Positions 52,091 through 64,000 of a stretch of DNA of 64,000 bases are shown here, piece after piece (position 1 is the stretch's first letter; each line of letters begins with the position of its first letter). The notes under the pieces were generated by a model. That model was not told the DNA's origin and did no database searches. It worked only from the letters and a program-made list of their open reading frames with translations. The position numbers and the translations under genes were made by a program. This DNA comes from Kryptolebias marmoratus. Lineage: Eukaryota; Chordata; Actinopteri; Cyprinodontiformes; Rivulidae. The stretch is taken from contig NC_051444.1 of assembly GCF_001649575.2 (NCBI RefSeq), positions 21,688,425-21,752,424 on the forward strand, in the 5' to 3' direction.

Positions 52091-54054
52091 ATGGACTTCC
52101 AACACCTTCTTCAGTGTAAATAACAGACTTTTATAAAATCTTTCTCAGAGTCTTCGAAATATGTTACAATATTCTACAACGCAGAAGGAGAAGACTGTTA
52201 ATCCTATTGAGAAGCGTTATTTTAAACGATGCAATGATTTTTCTTGCACATTACTTGGGGAATAAACTAGAGCTCTCTGCACACCTTTGCTCCTCAAAGA
52301 CCAAGCATTTCATGGATATTGCTTTTATATCACATCATGATTACAATGACTTGTTACCACAACTTCTTTTCCTTCTAAAGTGCCATTACAAACTCTTCAA
52401 TTTTCTTTATCCCAACCTCTTTCAGAGTGCGTCGCAGAAATGGATGCAGAGTATCTTATCACACGAGGACACTGCCAAAACAAAACATTTTGGGGTCATT
52501 CATAAAGCCTGTAATGAAATAAACATAAATTGATTTAGTCATGAGAAGATTTTCTGATTAAAACAAACTTCACAAGAGCAGATTTATTACAATGTATTCA
52601 GTCCAATTAAACTGACAATGAACAAACCCTAAAATACTCAGAAATGCTAAATTATTTATCCGCCGTTCTCAATATGATTACATTTTATGTGATTGTATGC
52701 AGATATTTTTCTCCTTTTTTATGATTCTTTGTTTTCTCTTCCCATAAATAGTAAGATTGTGGATACACAACAATACATGATTCAAAGTAAAATTACAAAT
52801 CACTCTTCTATTCTCATCCTGAGCTGCCACATGTGTGCTTCTTCAGCTCTGCCTCTCCATCTCGAAAACCATGTGATTTAACCCAAGATTGCATCCACCC
52901 ACACTGCAGAAAATGATAATGGCTTATGTAAATGTAAATGTATACAAGAGATGGATTTACAATTGTTCTGTGCTGGCCAGAGTCCCAGAAGACCTTAAGA
53001 AAGATAAAGAGGAGAATAAGAACACAGACAAAGCAAATGGGAAGAAAACAAGAAGAGTCTCATGTACAGAGCACTGCAGAGCAGGAGCAACATTTGATAT
53101 GTGGCCATGCTTCTGCATTTATATAGGCGCTGTAGGGATTTGTACACTTACAAATATACTACACATGCATAAATGTGCTGCGGGGGAAAGATGCACATTT
53201 TACTATTTTATATTTGCTAAGAAAATTACAGAAAAAGGCAATCTATTAAGTTCACTTCTTTGTGCAGTTTGTGCAGTAAGGGTGTTGGGTGACTGAAAAA
53301 AAACAAAACTATAGAATGTTGTAGGGTTATGGATGAAGCTGAGATGTGTGTTATTAGGAAGATACAAACTGTCAAGACTCACGGGGGAAAAGCTGAAAAG
53401 AGAGTAGTATTTTTTTTTTTGGCATAAAATGTAAAAAAAAAAAAAACAACAACAAAAAAACCCCAACAACAGAGCACTGCGAAGACAGGGAGAACAAAAA
53501 CTGAACATCCAACAGGAAAATGCAGAGGCATAAAAACGAAACGAAGAACAGAGGAAGAACTGGTAAAGCCACACACACAAAAAAAAAAAATCTGCAGGAA
53601 CAGAACGAGTGACAATGATGGGGATAATCTAATCAGCAAAGGAAACCAGTGAGGACAGATTCGGAGAAAAGTAATGACAAATGAAGAGTGGCAAATTGTG
53701 CCAATTACATCTGACAAGACCCCAACACACACATGTACACCCACACACACACACAAAAGTCTTAGTCACTGCATTGCAGAGGCAGTCTTTTTTATGACCT
53801 AACAAGTTTATTAAGTTTGCCACTCGTTTTTTTTGCAGTGAACATGTAATAAATTGACAGCACAACCACGCAGCCTACTGACGGTTCCACACAGATGTTT
53901 CACAACCCAATTACACAAAAATTGACTATTTATAATTTCTGTTTTTTAAAGCGATATCACACAAGCACATTTTTATCAGTTACCAGTGCAAAGCAGACCA
54001 AGTCAAAACCGACAAATAACAGAATCAACCTATGAAAATGTATTCAATATGTAG

Positions 54055-54056
<2 letters not shown>
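52091..54056. other. Intergenic, no gene recognised
   Basis: No feature is recognised. A-rich and CA-rich simple sequence lies around 53,410-53,600 and 53,725-53,757. Confidence 0.45.

Positions 54057-54119
<63 letters not shown>
54057..54119. repeat. ATT trinucleotide microsatellite, about 21 units
   Basis: An uninterrupted TAT/ATT repeat, followed by degenerate TTAATG and AATAAT units. Confidence 0.95.
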
Positions 54120-54123
<4 letters not shown>

Positions 54124-54254
54124 TAATGTTAATAATAATAATACCTTTATTGGAAACAAAATGCAGTCAAACCAGTTTAATTAGATAAGCTGCAACACTG
54201 TAGAAAAACCACAGTACTATAAAAAAGCTCATGAAATCCTTTTTTTTTTTTACA

Positions 54255-54475
54255 ACACATAGTTGTCAAGAGTCCAACACCTGTTGTGATAACACTATCG
54301 CTCCATGCATGATGCCGCCACTTATGCCCTTTGGTGCCTGCTCTAGGCATGCCAGCTCCTTGCAAACTAAATTATTTACATACTCATGTTAGTCTGCATG
54401 TCTACCTAATTACCGGTATGTCCAAATCTAACCATCCCTTTTGGGTGCTTAACCTAATTTTGGCAGAGCGTGGGA
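54255..54475 (-). mobile_element. Internally deleted relative of the 45.3-46.1 kb Tc1-type relic
   Basis: GTTGTCAAGAGTCCAACACC matches a coding segment of the other relic (near 45,568). It is immediately followed by TGATAACACTATCGCTCC, which matches that relic's upstream region (near 45,919). The roughly 330 bp that separate these in the other copy are missing here, giving a deletion-type non-autonomous copy. Confidence 0.6.
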
Positions 54476-57400
54476 AATGGGAAATAAAACTAGCTTATTA
54501 GTAGAAGGAAACCCAACGAGGATGAAAAACATGTTCAGCCTAAATATGAGACACGTTCAGCCAGAGTGCTGCGCCTTCCACTGCAGCCTCGCAAAAAGAA
54601 TGAGGTCACCACATTTCGGCAGTCGACTTGTTTGATTAGTTATCACAAACAAAGTTCTCGGCAACAAGACAAAGGCCACTCCATATCCTTATAAAGCTGT
54701 CAGTAGTGCTGAGCTGCCCACCTAATGGGCTCATGCAGCACACACACAGTGGAGGACTCTAAAGTACACACTTAAGACCTCTGCTAAGACAGTCTAAGTG
54801 AGAGTCGGGACTGAATTATTTGATCAATCCTTCAGTCGGTGGTCCTTCACCTCTCCAGGCTTCTGGGCTGTGAGAGCCCCACAGCAGCAGAGTGTAGCCC
54901 TGACAACACGCCTCCGTCAGAAGTGCTGCATCCCTCTTGTTGTGTACAAAAGAACAGTCGCATACTGTTGATTCCATTTAGATTACTGATCCATTTGTTT
55001 GTTTTATGTGACAGAGATGTGGAGCTCTGTGTCCTTTAATCAGACGACTTTCAGAAGAGTGAGGGATGCTGTGAGTTTGCTGAAATTATTTTACACTCCA
55101 CAAAGTGCACGATACATTATTCATGTGAAAGCTTTCCCATTAAACACACTAACAGTGGCTTTTTACCGTCCACACGGAAAACAAAAAACTAGGATCAATC
55201 ATTGTTTTAGGTGCTCTTGGGTGACATCCACTGAGAAGCTCATTTTCATCTGAAATGAAAGCTGTTCAGTCAAATCAGAGTCATTATGGTTCCATCATAT
55301 ATTCACAACCTTATAACTGCTCAATAACATGGCAGCTACAGAGCCACAGAGCTTCTGGAACAGAGCCCACATAAGACTTGTCTACTTATTTTTGTTGAAT
55401 GTGGAGTAAAAATAAGCATCGGGGGGAATGAATCATTTTTACTTGCTTAAATTGTGTGTGTTTTTTATGCTTTAACATCTAAGCTTTATTAAGTGTTTGA
55501 GACACATGTAAAAAAAACACATTAATGCTTTTTTTCCCTTATTTTTGACCATTTTTTGTCAATTTTTACAGTGCAAATGGGCAAAATGCATTACAAAAAC
55601 AAAAAAATTGTTTTAGCTTATAACATTTGCAAGGTAGGAGGAAGGGAGATAAACAAAAATGAGAAAGTATTTGTGTCTATCTCTGTGTGTGTAGTCTGTG
55701 TATTCATTCAGCTTTCTTTAATCTACAGTCATTACATAATGAAGGCAGAATGAGAAGAATTACATTCAATCCTAGTGTGTAATAGTTGTAATAATTGTAA
55801 CAGAAGGTATAAAGTTGTGATTTACACAAGGAATTAGTTTAATGAGATTGGCTAAAAAAACATTGACCCTCCGCTGCCTTCCAGGCCGTTCCTTTGCCAC
55901 ACATAGGACTGGTCTTACTTCTAACCCGGTGGGTCAGTTGGCCCAAAAGGTTCTTCTTCTCCAGGTCAAAGTGCAGCAGCTCCTTGTTCTGTCCCTGACA
56001 TTGCTGTCACTTTAAGGCAGAGCTGAGGGTTAGACCTGCTTCAAGATCGGTCCAGATAGTCCTAATCCTTCAGAGCTGGACTGACTGGGAAGCAGCTGTG
56101 CTGAATGATTTTTTTTGTTTTTTCACACTTGAAAAACTGACAACTGAGAATTCTTATTTTGACGTGCTGTGCTCACCTAAATCCAGAAGTATAATAAAAA
56201 AGATAACCGGGATAGTTGTAGACTTTTTTTTTTCTTTTGTGGCTGAAAACTCTTTAAAACATAAATTTCCCCAGCAACTGTCTAATTTTAGATAACAAAA
56301 AGTTACACCACAGTTAATATTCAGTCTGTTTGACTCATCAGCGGGCCACATTCTACTGACAACATTTTAGTTCACACTATAAAAGACCCCGGTGGAAAAA
56401 CAAGGAGAGAATAGGGAAAAATTTGCAGCTTGTCTATTTAACTTTATTTAATTTGCATTTTGTTTTATTTCTCATTTGTTTTCATTCATTTTTATTTTCT
56501 CATGGGTGTACTGCAACAACTTTTATCCCTTATCTTCTAACACGGCACCATGGTCATTGTAAATCAGAAAAGGTGTGGTTTTTATACCAAACTAAGTGTG
56601 CTACTTTGTGCAAAAGTTCTTGTTACTTGCTGGTTGCCCTGAGAGACAAAGAGAGAAAAGCAGAGATAAGAAAGATTAGGGGTTTTGAAGGATTTATTTT
56701 TGCTTACAGAATAAAACAACAAAAAAACAAAGAATAGTGATCCGCAGTTTTTTTTATTTTTATTTCTTGCCTCTGTGCAAAGAAGCACACAGAATAACAA
56801 TTATTTGCACAGTAATTTAAATGCGTCGAAACCCCTTTATATTTGTGCCCACGTGTAAATGAAATCATTTGTAATTTTCCTTTTAATTCATCACGAAATG
56901 ATGAATTAAAACTACACAAAACCAAAACATCCACTGCTGTTGTGAAAACATGCTCATCTGTAAAGATAATGTCTGTTTGTGAGCGTAATCCTGTGTGTCT
57001 GCCTTAGAGATAACTGAGAAATACTGTATGCTTGTTTCTACTCTCTGAGAGAGATCCAGACTGCAAGACTGCCCAAACCGTGTGGAAACCACAATTATGA
57101 TTATCCAAATAATTCTTCTCCAACTGAGTCTTTTGTTTAATTATGTACTAAATATTTTACTGCATTAACAGTACTAAAAACTGTATTAGCTGTCTGTCGG
57201 CCTACAAGAAAATGGGGTTTTTATTTCTTTATTTTATGGAACATTTTTTTAATACCCTACGAGGTAGAAAAATGGTTCTTCATATGACACCTGTGGATCT
57301 TTTTAAAGGAAAAAATCAATGTTGGCAGATATTGTTAGTATCTTTATATGACAATGCAACATGAACCAGAGGCATACTTGATGTCTCAGCTCACCTAAGG

Positions 57401-57800
57401 CTTCTGGTCTATACCAGAGCCTCAATAATTCAGGCTGAGCTTTCCTAAAATGTAATTATTTTCATGTATAATGCAATGCAAAATAAAATGATATTAGAAA
57501 TTAAATAGGACTCGTTCTTCTAAAAAGCATTCTATTCAAAATGTTGATTCTGAAACAGCATATGTATCGACTGTAGGAAAATGTATCTGTGTGAAATGAG
57601 GTTGTCAATACAATGAGCTGATTTTAGAATTGACCGCTTTTGTTACAAACCTTTCTTAAACAACAGAAGAAGGAGAAAATGAAACAAGAGCTAAATGTTA
57701 TTCAGAGACAGGAAGTTATTAGTAATAGCTTAAAAAAAGCTAATTCCCATACATAAATGAAAAACAGTATTATCATCAAGTGTTCATAAAGTTTAATATT
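54476..57800. other. Intergenic, no gene recognised
   Basis: This is AT-rich DNA. No family-supported ORF, RNA gene or named repeat is seen. Confidence 0.45.
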
Positions 57801-57829
57801 TTTTCAAAGAGGACACAGAAGCAGAGGAT

Positions 57830-58640
57830 GATAGGAGACATGAACAAATAGAAAGGATCACACTGTCAGGAAACTGCATTCAAGCTGGAACTGTAGGCTC
57901 TCCTCCTGCAGAGCTGCATGAAAATGGAAATATTATCAAACGTGCTGCATGCAAAATCCCCTTTCGCTAATCCTGTGTGCTCTGCAAATCAACCTATAGA
58001 AAGGCACAGGGTTTTCCATTTAAACATTTTAAGGAAGTCAACAGGACAAAAGACTAATTGCTGTTTGAAACCATTGAGCCACCTGCAAAAATGAGCCTTT
58101 TATGCTTTGGGCTTCACAATGATAGCAACATTTGCGACAGAAGGTCCATCCTGAGCCTAACTAAGCAGTGCTGCATCTGTTTTTACCTGTTTTATGACCC
58201 TTTCAGTTTCAAATTAGACACGCAATAAGTTATCTTCTCCAAAAGCAGCAAGGCATAGAGACATCATTTGGGTTTGTTATAGCACTAACTGTACATTCCC
58301 TACTTATCCTGCCAGTCAGACAGTTCTTGGCCCTGAAATATAGCAGTCAGTGGAGTCTACTAGGCAAGTTAAGACTTCTGTTTTGGATCAAACACAGCCC
58401 GTTTTCCAGGTTCCTGCACTAGATGTTTTGTCTAATAAACTAACTCTCATATCTAAGAAGTTCAGGTTCTCAGCTTCCTAACTGGAGAAGATCTATAGTG
58501 CACAAGCCAACACAGGTTGCATGAACCAAATGTCACTTTGTCCATTTTGTGAAGCCTCATTAATCACCCCCAGCTGTGCATGAGACAAATGCCTGCCTAG
58601 TTAATCACTAACTGACAGCAGAGGGTCTCAGGCTGGGGAT
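57830..58640. promoter_or_regulatory. Candidate conserved non-coding block
   Basis: A long unique, non-coding, balanced-composition stretch contains GCTGCATGCAAAATCCCCTT (octamer-like ATGCAAA), AAGACTAATTGCTG and AGCCTTTTATGC motifs. It looks like enhancer-type DNA, but this rests on texture only. Confidence 0.3.
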
Positions 58641-59049
58641 GGTTGCTTTTTATCAATGGGCTTGGATGAACAGTTCAAAAAATTACCTCCTTCTGTAGTT
58701 TCAGAAGCACTATTTTTAAGCCTTGTTTAAAAATGTCAGAAGGTTAAAGAAACGGATTGTTGGAGAAATCTTCAAAAACAAGAGGACAACAGCATGGCAA
58801 CAAAAATCCAGTCACATTTATAGTAGGCTCTGGTGTAGGGTTTGATCACTAAAACAAAAATATTTATTGGTATTAAGTTATCAAACGAATCCATTCTTAC
58901 TGCACATTTCCTACCACACGCACATTAATAAATTAGGATATAAAGTAAGTATTTCATGATAAGGTGTGGTAGGTCATAAAGATAAAAATGAAAAAATATA
59001 TATTTTCTTAGGTTGATCATGTATGCTGAGCTGTTGCTTCTTAAGAAGA

Positions 59050-59300
59050 AGATTGCAGGATCTCCTGCCTTTCTAGGTGCAGTTTGCATGTTCTCCCAGT
59101 GCACGCGTGGGTTTACTCCGGTTTCCTCCCACAGACTGAAAACATGCATGTTAGGTTAATTGGTGGCTCTAAATTGTCCCCAGGTGTGAGTGAGAGTCTG
59201 ATCCTGTGACCTGTCTCCCACATAGTGACTGCTGGAGATAGCCACCAGCTTCCCGCGACCCGAAGAGGAGAAGTGGGTAAAGGAAACAGATGGATGATCA
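59050..59300 (+). mobile_element. V-SINE-like retroposon copy, 5' truncated
   Basis: It contains GCAGTTTGCATGTTCTCCCA, TCCGGTTTCCTCCCACAGAC, GTTAGGTTAATTGGTGGCTC and a tail ending ACAGATGGATGATCA. It is the same family as 48,292-48,535, but the tRNA-like head is missing. Confidence 0.8.
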
Positions 59301-62150
59301 TGTATGCAGCTCACTCACATTTCTAAGGACACATCTATAAACACAAATCCTGATCTGTAAAACTGTACGTGTGTGGCTTTGAAGGATGTGGCTACAAAGA
59401 ATTGTAAAATAAAACAATCTCCTTTCGTTTCATAAGGGGTGGTCCAGTGTTTCCTATGTTAAAGGAGATAATAAAAGACAAAAAAACAACCTTTTTTGAA
59501 GGACTGAAGATAACTCAACAAGCTCCTATAGCTGTTACTTTGATACGTTGGAGTGATTTCATTCAGTAAGAAACCTCCCAAACCAACAAGAGAATTCAAC
59601 CAGATGCCATGTTTTAGGACCTCTTTATTCACAGAGTGAAATGAGGAACATCCCTTTATCCAGTCGATACTGTAGTGTCGAAGCAATCTCAGAGAGATAG
59701 GATTTTTTTGAAGTGGTGTTCCGTGAAGTTGTTATCAGCAGTCATTATCTTACTTGCAGCAGAAACTGCTCAGCGCTTTATCAGTTTGGAATATCAGGCA
59801 GACGTTCTCCTGGGGGAGATGAGCTAACAGCTTAACATAGCGGAGCCAAGACTGAAGTGGATTTCTGCCGTCTTAAAACAAGTTCGGTCTCAAAGATTTA
59901 CAGCAGCTCATGCCACCACAAATTTATAAACCTGCACTTTGCATCATTTTTGCATTAGCTACAGTAGTTATTTGCATAGCAGTTCATTGCTACTTACACT
60001 GAAGACTGTATAGTCTGCAGTTTGTTACCATGAGAGATGTGCTGCAAAACGAAAAATGTTAAGCATAACCAAGCAAAGAAACTATCTGATGAAAAAGTAA
60101 GGCAGTGTAAAAATTACGAAAATGGCGTTCACTTTAATCACTAAAAAATCTTTTTGGGTTTCACGCCACTTTACTTTCCCCTCAGACAGGTTCTCTGCCT
60201 GGTTATACTGAGCATCTTCTGTTTCGCAGCACATTCGCTGCAAGTCAACAATGCCCCCCGCAAAAAAAAAGTAAAAGAAAACAATTTCACAGAGAGTGAG
60301 ACTGATGGCTAATCACAGAAGTGGAAGCCAATAACTCTGTTTTAATTTGAAGGTTTATATTTCAGCATCAAAAAGAAGCAGAAAACTGCAGAGACATTCG
60401 AACAATTGTATAGAAAAGGGGTGACTGCACATCACCACAGGCTGCCACAGGTAGAGCGGCATAAATGGCATCCAACTGACATATACTGGACCCAATATGG
60501 GAAGCTGGAAGAGGAACAGTGTCCCTATAGGCTGGACCAAGAACAAGTTTGAAGTCCTACTCTTTCATTAAAAATGTGCTCAGCACAAGCCCACCTGAGT
60601 CATATCAAGTTAAAGTTAAGAGTACAGCGTGCTGCTGAGACTTGTTTTATGTTTGAGTTATAGTTTTCAGAATGTCATTACTTGACTTCCAAAACTTAAA
60701 TTTTAATCAGATTCAGTTTACAGATAATCCTGGAGGCTTTCATGTTTTTTTGATGAGCAGGGGTCAGTCGCCCACCTCTGACCTGCTATGCCCTGAAGTC
60801 ACAAAATATCACAGAAATAAAATGAACCCGGGCTAAAAAAGTAGGCATTGTATTTAAAGTGTATTGTATTTTTCAACAATAATACAATGCAAATATGCTA
60901 ATAAAAATAAACTGTTTTAATGAACAGTACACTGGCATGCCATGTTGTAAATGTATCTTAATAACTCTTCGTTATTTGTTAAAAAAAGATTGTTTTTTTG
61001 GATTTTTGCCAGTAAATCTCACCACATACACAGTAAGTATGTTTTGGAACAATGAAACAAACAAACAAACAAAAACAGTGAGATACATAACCTGAAACAC
61101 AATGAAGCCTAAATTTATGTGCAACAGGTTACATAATACAGTTACAGTGTGTGTCAGCAGGCAAGCTGGCAAGCTTCAGAGCACCGCAGCCTTTGGGAGC
61201 CTCCTGGGATATAACTTCTCACCTTAAAATATGGTGCACCATCTTGAAAGTTGTGACAAGTGAAAGGGTCTTCATTGTAGGAAAGATGACAAGAGATGTC
61301 AGATAAGCAGAAGAATTCCAGAGGAAAAAAGCCGGTCAGGCTGCACAGCCCTCTGCCCTGGAGGGAAGCTGTCACTGTGGATTCAGGTGAGGAGCCTCTT
61401 CTCTACTCTCTCTAAAACGATTTGAGCATTTCAACCCTGCTCACCACATCAGCCTGTGCCCCCCCCCCCTTTCTCAGACAGCTGCTTCCAAAGCTCAAGG
61501 TCGGCCATGAAGAAAGGCCACGCAGATGGTGCTTTTGCAGTCGAACTACAGTGACGAGTGCGCTGCAACTTAATGCAATTGAAGGTGAGTTTCATTCCAG
61601 GAGAACTGTACCCACAAGCTGCTCTTTGCTCAGTATGATTTTGCTGCAACACAAGAACAGAATTGCATTATGTAGGCTCATGCCATGTGTGTAGCTGTGC
61701 TGGAGGTTTGCTTAGTGTGGAAGTCAGGACCACAGGTTACAATGTTGAAGCTCTTGAGCATCTGAAAGGGTGAAGGCTGTCTTGGCTTGTACTTTTAAAC
61801 TATTCAGTTGGCTATTTTTCCCATTATTTGACAAAAGAACATTCATGGCCATGAGTGAGGTCTCGCAAATTGCTGCCCAGTACTTAAACAGATGAAGATA
61901 TTCAAACCTTGGTGTGTATTTTTAGTTTTATACTGCATATTTATTTGAACATTGACTCCTACAGGACTAAACCAGTCTCCCTAAAAGATTATCATCCTGA
62001 CTGGTTCCAGGTGGAAGGTAAGAAAGTGAGAGATTGATGAACTATCTGTGCATGCCATTTTGCCTGGTTTCTGTCTACTTGCTGTGGACTTCTTTTAACT
62101 TTATTTAAAAATCCTATTCAGGGCAGAATTAAAGCAGGGTTAAGGTTAGG
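59301..62150. other. Intergenic, no gene recognised
   Basis: No supported gene is seen. A C-rich run lies near 61,460 and AAAC/CAAA simple repeats near 61,057-61,072. Confidence 0.45.
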
Positions 62151-62159
62151 GCTTTTCAA

Positions 62160-63000
62160 ACTACATGATTTTCTTTTTCTTCCTTTTTCTCTTCTCCTCC
62201 TCTTTTTCTGCCTTTCCTCGGGTGGAGTAGAGGGCTGGCTGTGTTTTAGCAGAGCCCCACCTGCTGGTGGAGCCTTAGCTCCCTAGTTTCAGCTGCCACA
62301 CTTGTTCTCCGTTATCATCATCAACACACTGCTATTTACAATAAGCAGAAACATCTTTTCAGCCTCAGATCACTGTAGGTACCAGGGTGAACATTGGCCA
62401 ACATATCGTTCCAAGTGATTCCCTGTATTTCTGTATTCCTAGTGTTTTGATAATGTTACTAACCAGTTCTTGCATTCTCCATTGTAGTTATCCTGGGTGC
62501 CAAGATGGTTGCACATTCCTCTGTGAATTATGCTCCTTGGATTCTCCTTGTGTCTGAGCATGCTCCTATCCAGCCAGCTCTGACCTACCAAGCCTACCCG
62601 TCTGAGAACCTACCTGCCTGCCCGCTCTCCTCCATCATCTTTCCTTCCTCAGACTCCTGGATTGCACTTCTCTCCTCTAGCCTCAGGAAATATAGACAAA
62701 TCAAGTAAGTGGTCCTGGGTTCATGCTGGGTTTTCAGTATTCTGAAAACAATAGTTATTTTCAGCTATTATTTCTGTCCTCCTCCAGATGTCATGAGCTC
62801 ATGAAATCATCACACTTGGCCTCTAATACATTTGCTAATTGTGCAAATAAATCTATTTACAGACTTTTCATTCTTGGCTTCTGTTATCAGCATTCGAGGT
62901 CCTTAAAACCCTCAAAACAGAACCCCTACTCACCAGCCTGCCAGCTGCCTTCTGCGTGCCTGTATTTCAGTTCTTCCACCATAACTCTTGACATTTAGGG
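62160..63000 (+). repeat. Possible interspersed repeat with Pro/Ser-rich pseudo-ORFs
   Basis: Text such as CTGCCTGCCCGCTCTCCTCC and AGACTCCTGGATTGCACTTC, together with CT-rich composition, resembles the 3' portions of common teleost repeats. The open frames here have no recognised domain. Confidence 0.3.
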
Positions 63001-64000
63001 ATCTTCATTTTCAGACTTCCTGTATGTTGGCTTCTATACTCAGTTTTCAAAGTTGCTGTTACTCCCTTGTTGCTTCAGTTAAGCATGCTTATGTTTAATG
63101 CGCTGTGTCCTCTAACGTTTAGATTTTTAAAAAAAGTCACAGAAATGATTCTAAACTATTTTTTAATATAAACAGTTTGGAAAAACATGAAAGAAACACA
63201 ATTGCAGCAATTCAGAATATGTTTGAAAATATGAACAAAGAAAAAAATGTGCGACGTAAGATGCATTTCAAAAACAAATACCTGCACAAGTCTAAATATG
63301 AATTATATAAAAAGAAAGCTTACGGATCACAACAAGCTGATGCAGCTGACAGGAAGCGCGGCCTGAACAAGATTGCTGTCAGCTGAAACAATGGAAATCA
63401 TTCAGATTCAAGAATGTAATTTAAATAGGAATGTAGCAAAAATATGTTTATTCCTAGGTAGCTGGATCTTACATTATCAAGCAAATATGAACAATGTGGA
63501 GACATCATTTGAGAATGCCTTATCTCTATCCCATCAGAGTTTGGAAATAATTTGTTCTGCAGAGCTGCAGCACTAGGCTTTATGCAGATTACAAAGTTTC
63601 TGTAGGGAAGAGTTGTTTTTACTGTAAGAACAACAACACATAAGGACAAGCAGATTGATGTATATAATCAGTGAAGAGGTGAGAGACTTTCCCAGCTGGA
63701 TGGAGATCAACCAACCACCTTGTAGCCGCAGGTGGCAGCATGACTCCCACACCTCCTTAAAAGCTCTTTGAAATACTTTACATTTTCCACATCACATGCA
63801 TTGTGCACGAGGTTTAGATTTGGCTTTGACGGAATTTGTATGTCAGCCAGCCAACCAAACTAAACCAACACTTTAGAGCACTGCTGTTATGTCAGTGCAC
63901 TCTTGTCACACTGGAGAAGAAGAAAATAAAGTGTGGGTCCCCTAAGGTGTCTCGATCTCAAGCTCATGGACTTATGAGGTTACGTGAAGAGTCAGAAAAT
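63001..64000. other. Intergenic, no gene recognised
   Basis: An AT-rich open frame without an ATG start at 63,177-63,386 encodes a Lys/Asn-rich string with no family match. Nothing else is seen. Confidence 0.4.

Noticed and set aside
53203..53756. Several Cys/Phe-rich minus-strand ORFs up to 125 codons
   Set aside because: They arise from A- and CA-rich simple sequence; the composition is driven by homopolymers.
54057..54119. ATT array considered as a CRISPR-like or satellite array
   Set aside because: It is a plain trinucleotide microsatellite without spacers.
62505..62998. Pro/Ser-rich plus-strand ORFs
   Set aside because: CT-rich repeat-like text with no conserved motif.

Overview
The window looks like nuclear DNA from a teleost fish, probably a percomorph (the rank is inferred). 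The supporting features are short introns with vertebrate GT-AG junctions, AT-rich gene-poor DNA, and fish-type repeats: Tc1/mariner relics, a PIF/Harbinger-like MITE, palindromic hAT/Angel-like elements, V-SINE-type tails and a roughly 245-bp repeat that occurs in tandem. All calls come from reading the sequence and remembered protein families; no search was run.

Gene-rich left third (about 0.8-21.9 kb). Four protein-coding genes lie in the order ubap1l (+), kbtbd13 (-), rasl12 (+), slc51b-like (-). As far as I remember, human 15q22.31 has the same order and the same relative orientations, so this is a conserved microsynteny block and supports each identification. ubap1l is an ESCRT-I/ubiquitin-binding protein with a UMA motif and tandem C-terminal UBA repeats. 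kbtbd13 is a single-exon BTB-BACK-Kelch CUL3 adaptor of striated muscle, divergent from rasl12 across about 1.8 kb. rasl12 is a Ras-like small GTPase without a C-terminal CAAX box. The genes share an ancient neighbourhood but no obvious pathway.

The most interesting locus is the fourth gene (19,357-21,895, minus). It has an organic solute transporter beta (OST-beta/SLC51B) core: an acidic segment, the LLWFYRTED signature, one membrane helix and a basic stop-transfer. In front of that core, spliced in frame, are a signal peptide and a complete cysteine-rich ricin-B-like domain resembling the N-terminal domain of mannose receptors. The lectin module sits on one symmetrical phase 1-1 exon, a classic exon-shuffling signature. 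I also infer an 84-bp in-frame, stop-free intron inside what looks like the last continuous ORF. Removing it restores the OST-beta-like TM-SRKK junction and gives a 314-aa product.

Right two thirds (about 22-64 kb). I recognise no intact gene here. The region holds repeats and relics: Tc1-type transposase remnants at 22.4-23.0 and 45.3-46.1 kb, an internally deleted relative at 54.3 kb, the ~245-bp repeats at 24.9-26.1 and 40.6-40.9 kb, an inverted-repeat element nested in the first of these, V-SINE-like copies and an ATT microsatellite. A few weak exon-like patches lie at 30.9-31.5 and 48.7-50.3 kb. Several long non-repetitive stretches with homeobox-like cores (35.1-36.3, 38.2-39.0, 44.3-44.7, 57.8-58.6 kb) look like conserved non-coding enhancer DNA, which would make this a regulatory gene desert beside a developmental gene outside the window; this is inference. 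A hairpin with two interlocked, mutually exclusive stems lies at 38,367-38,409.
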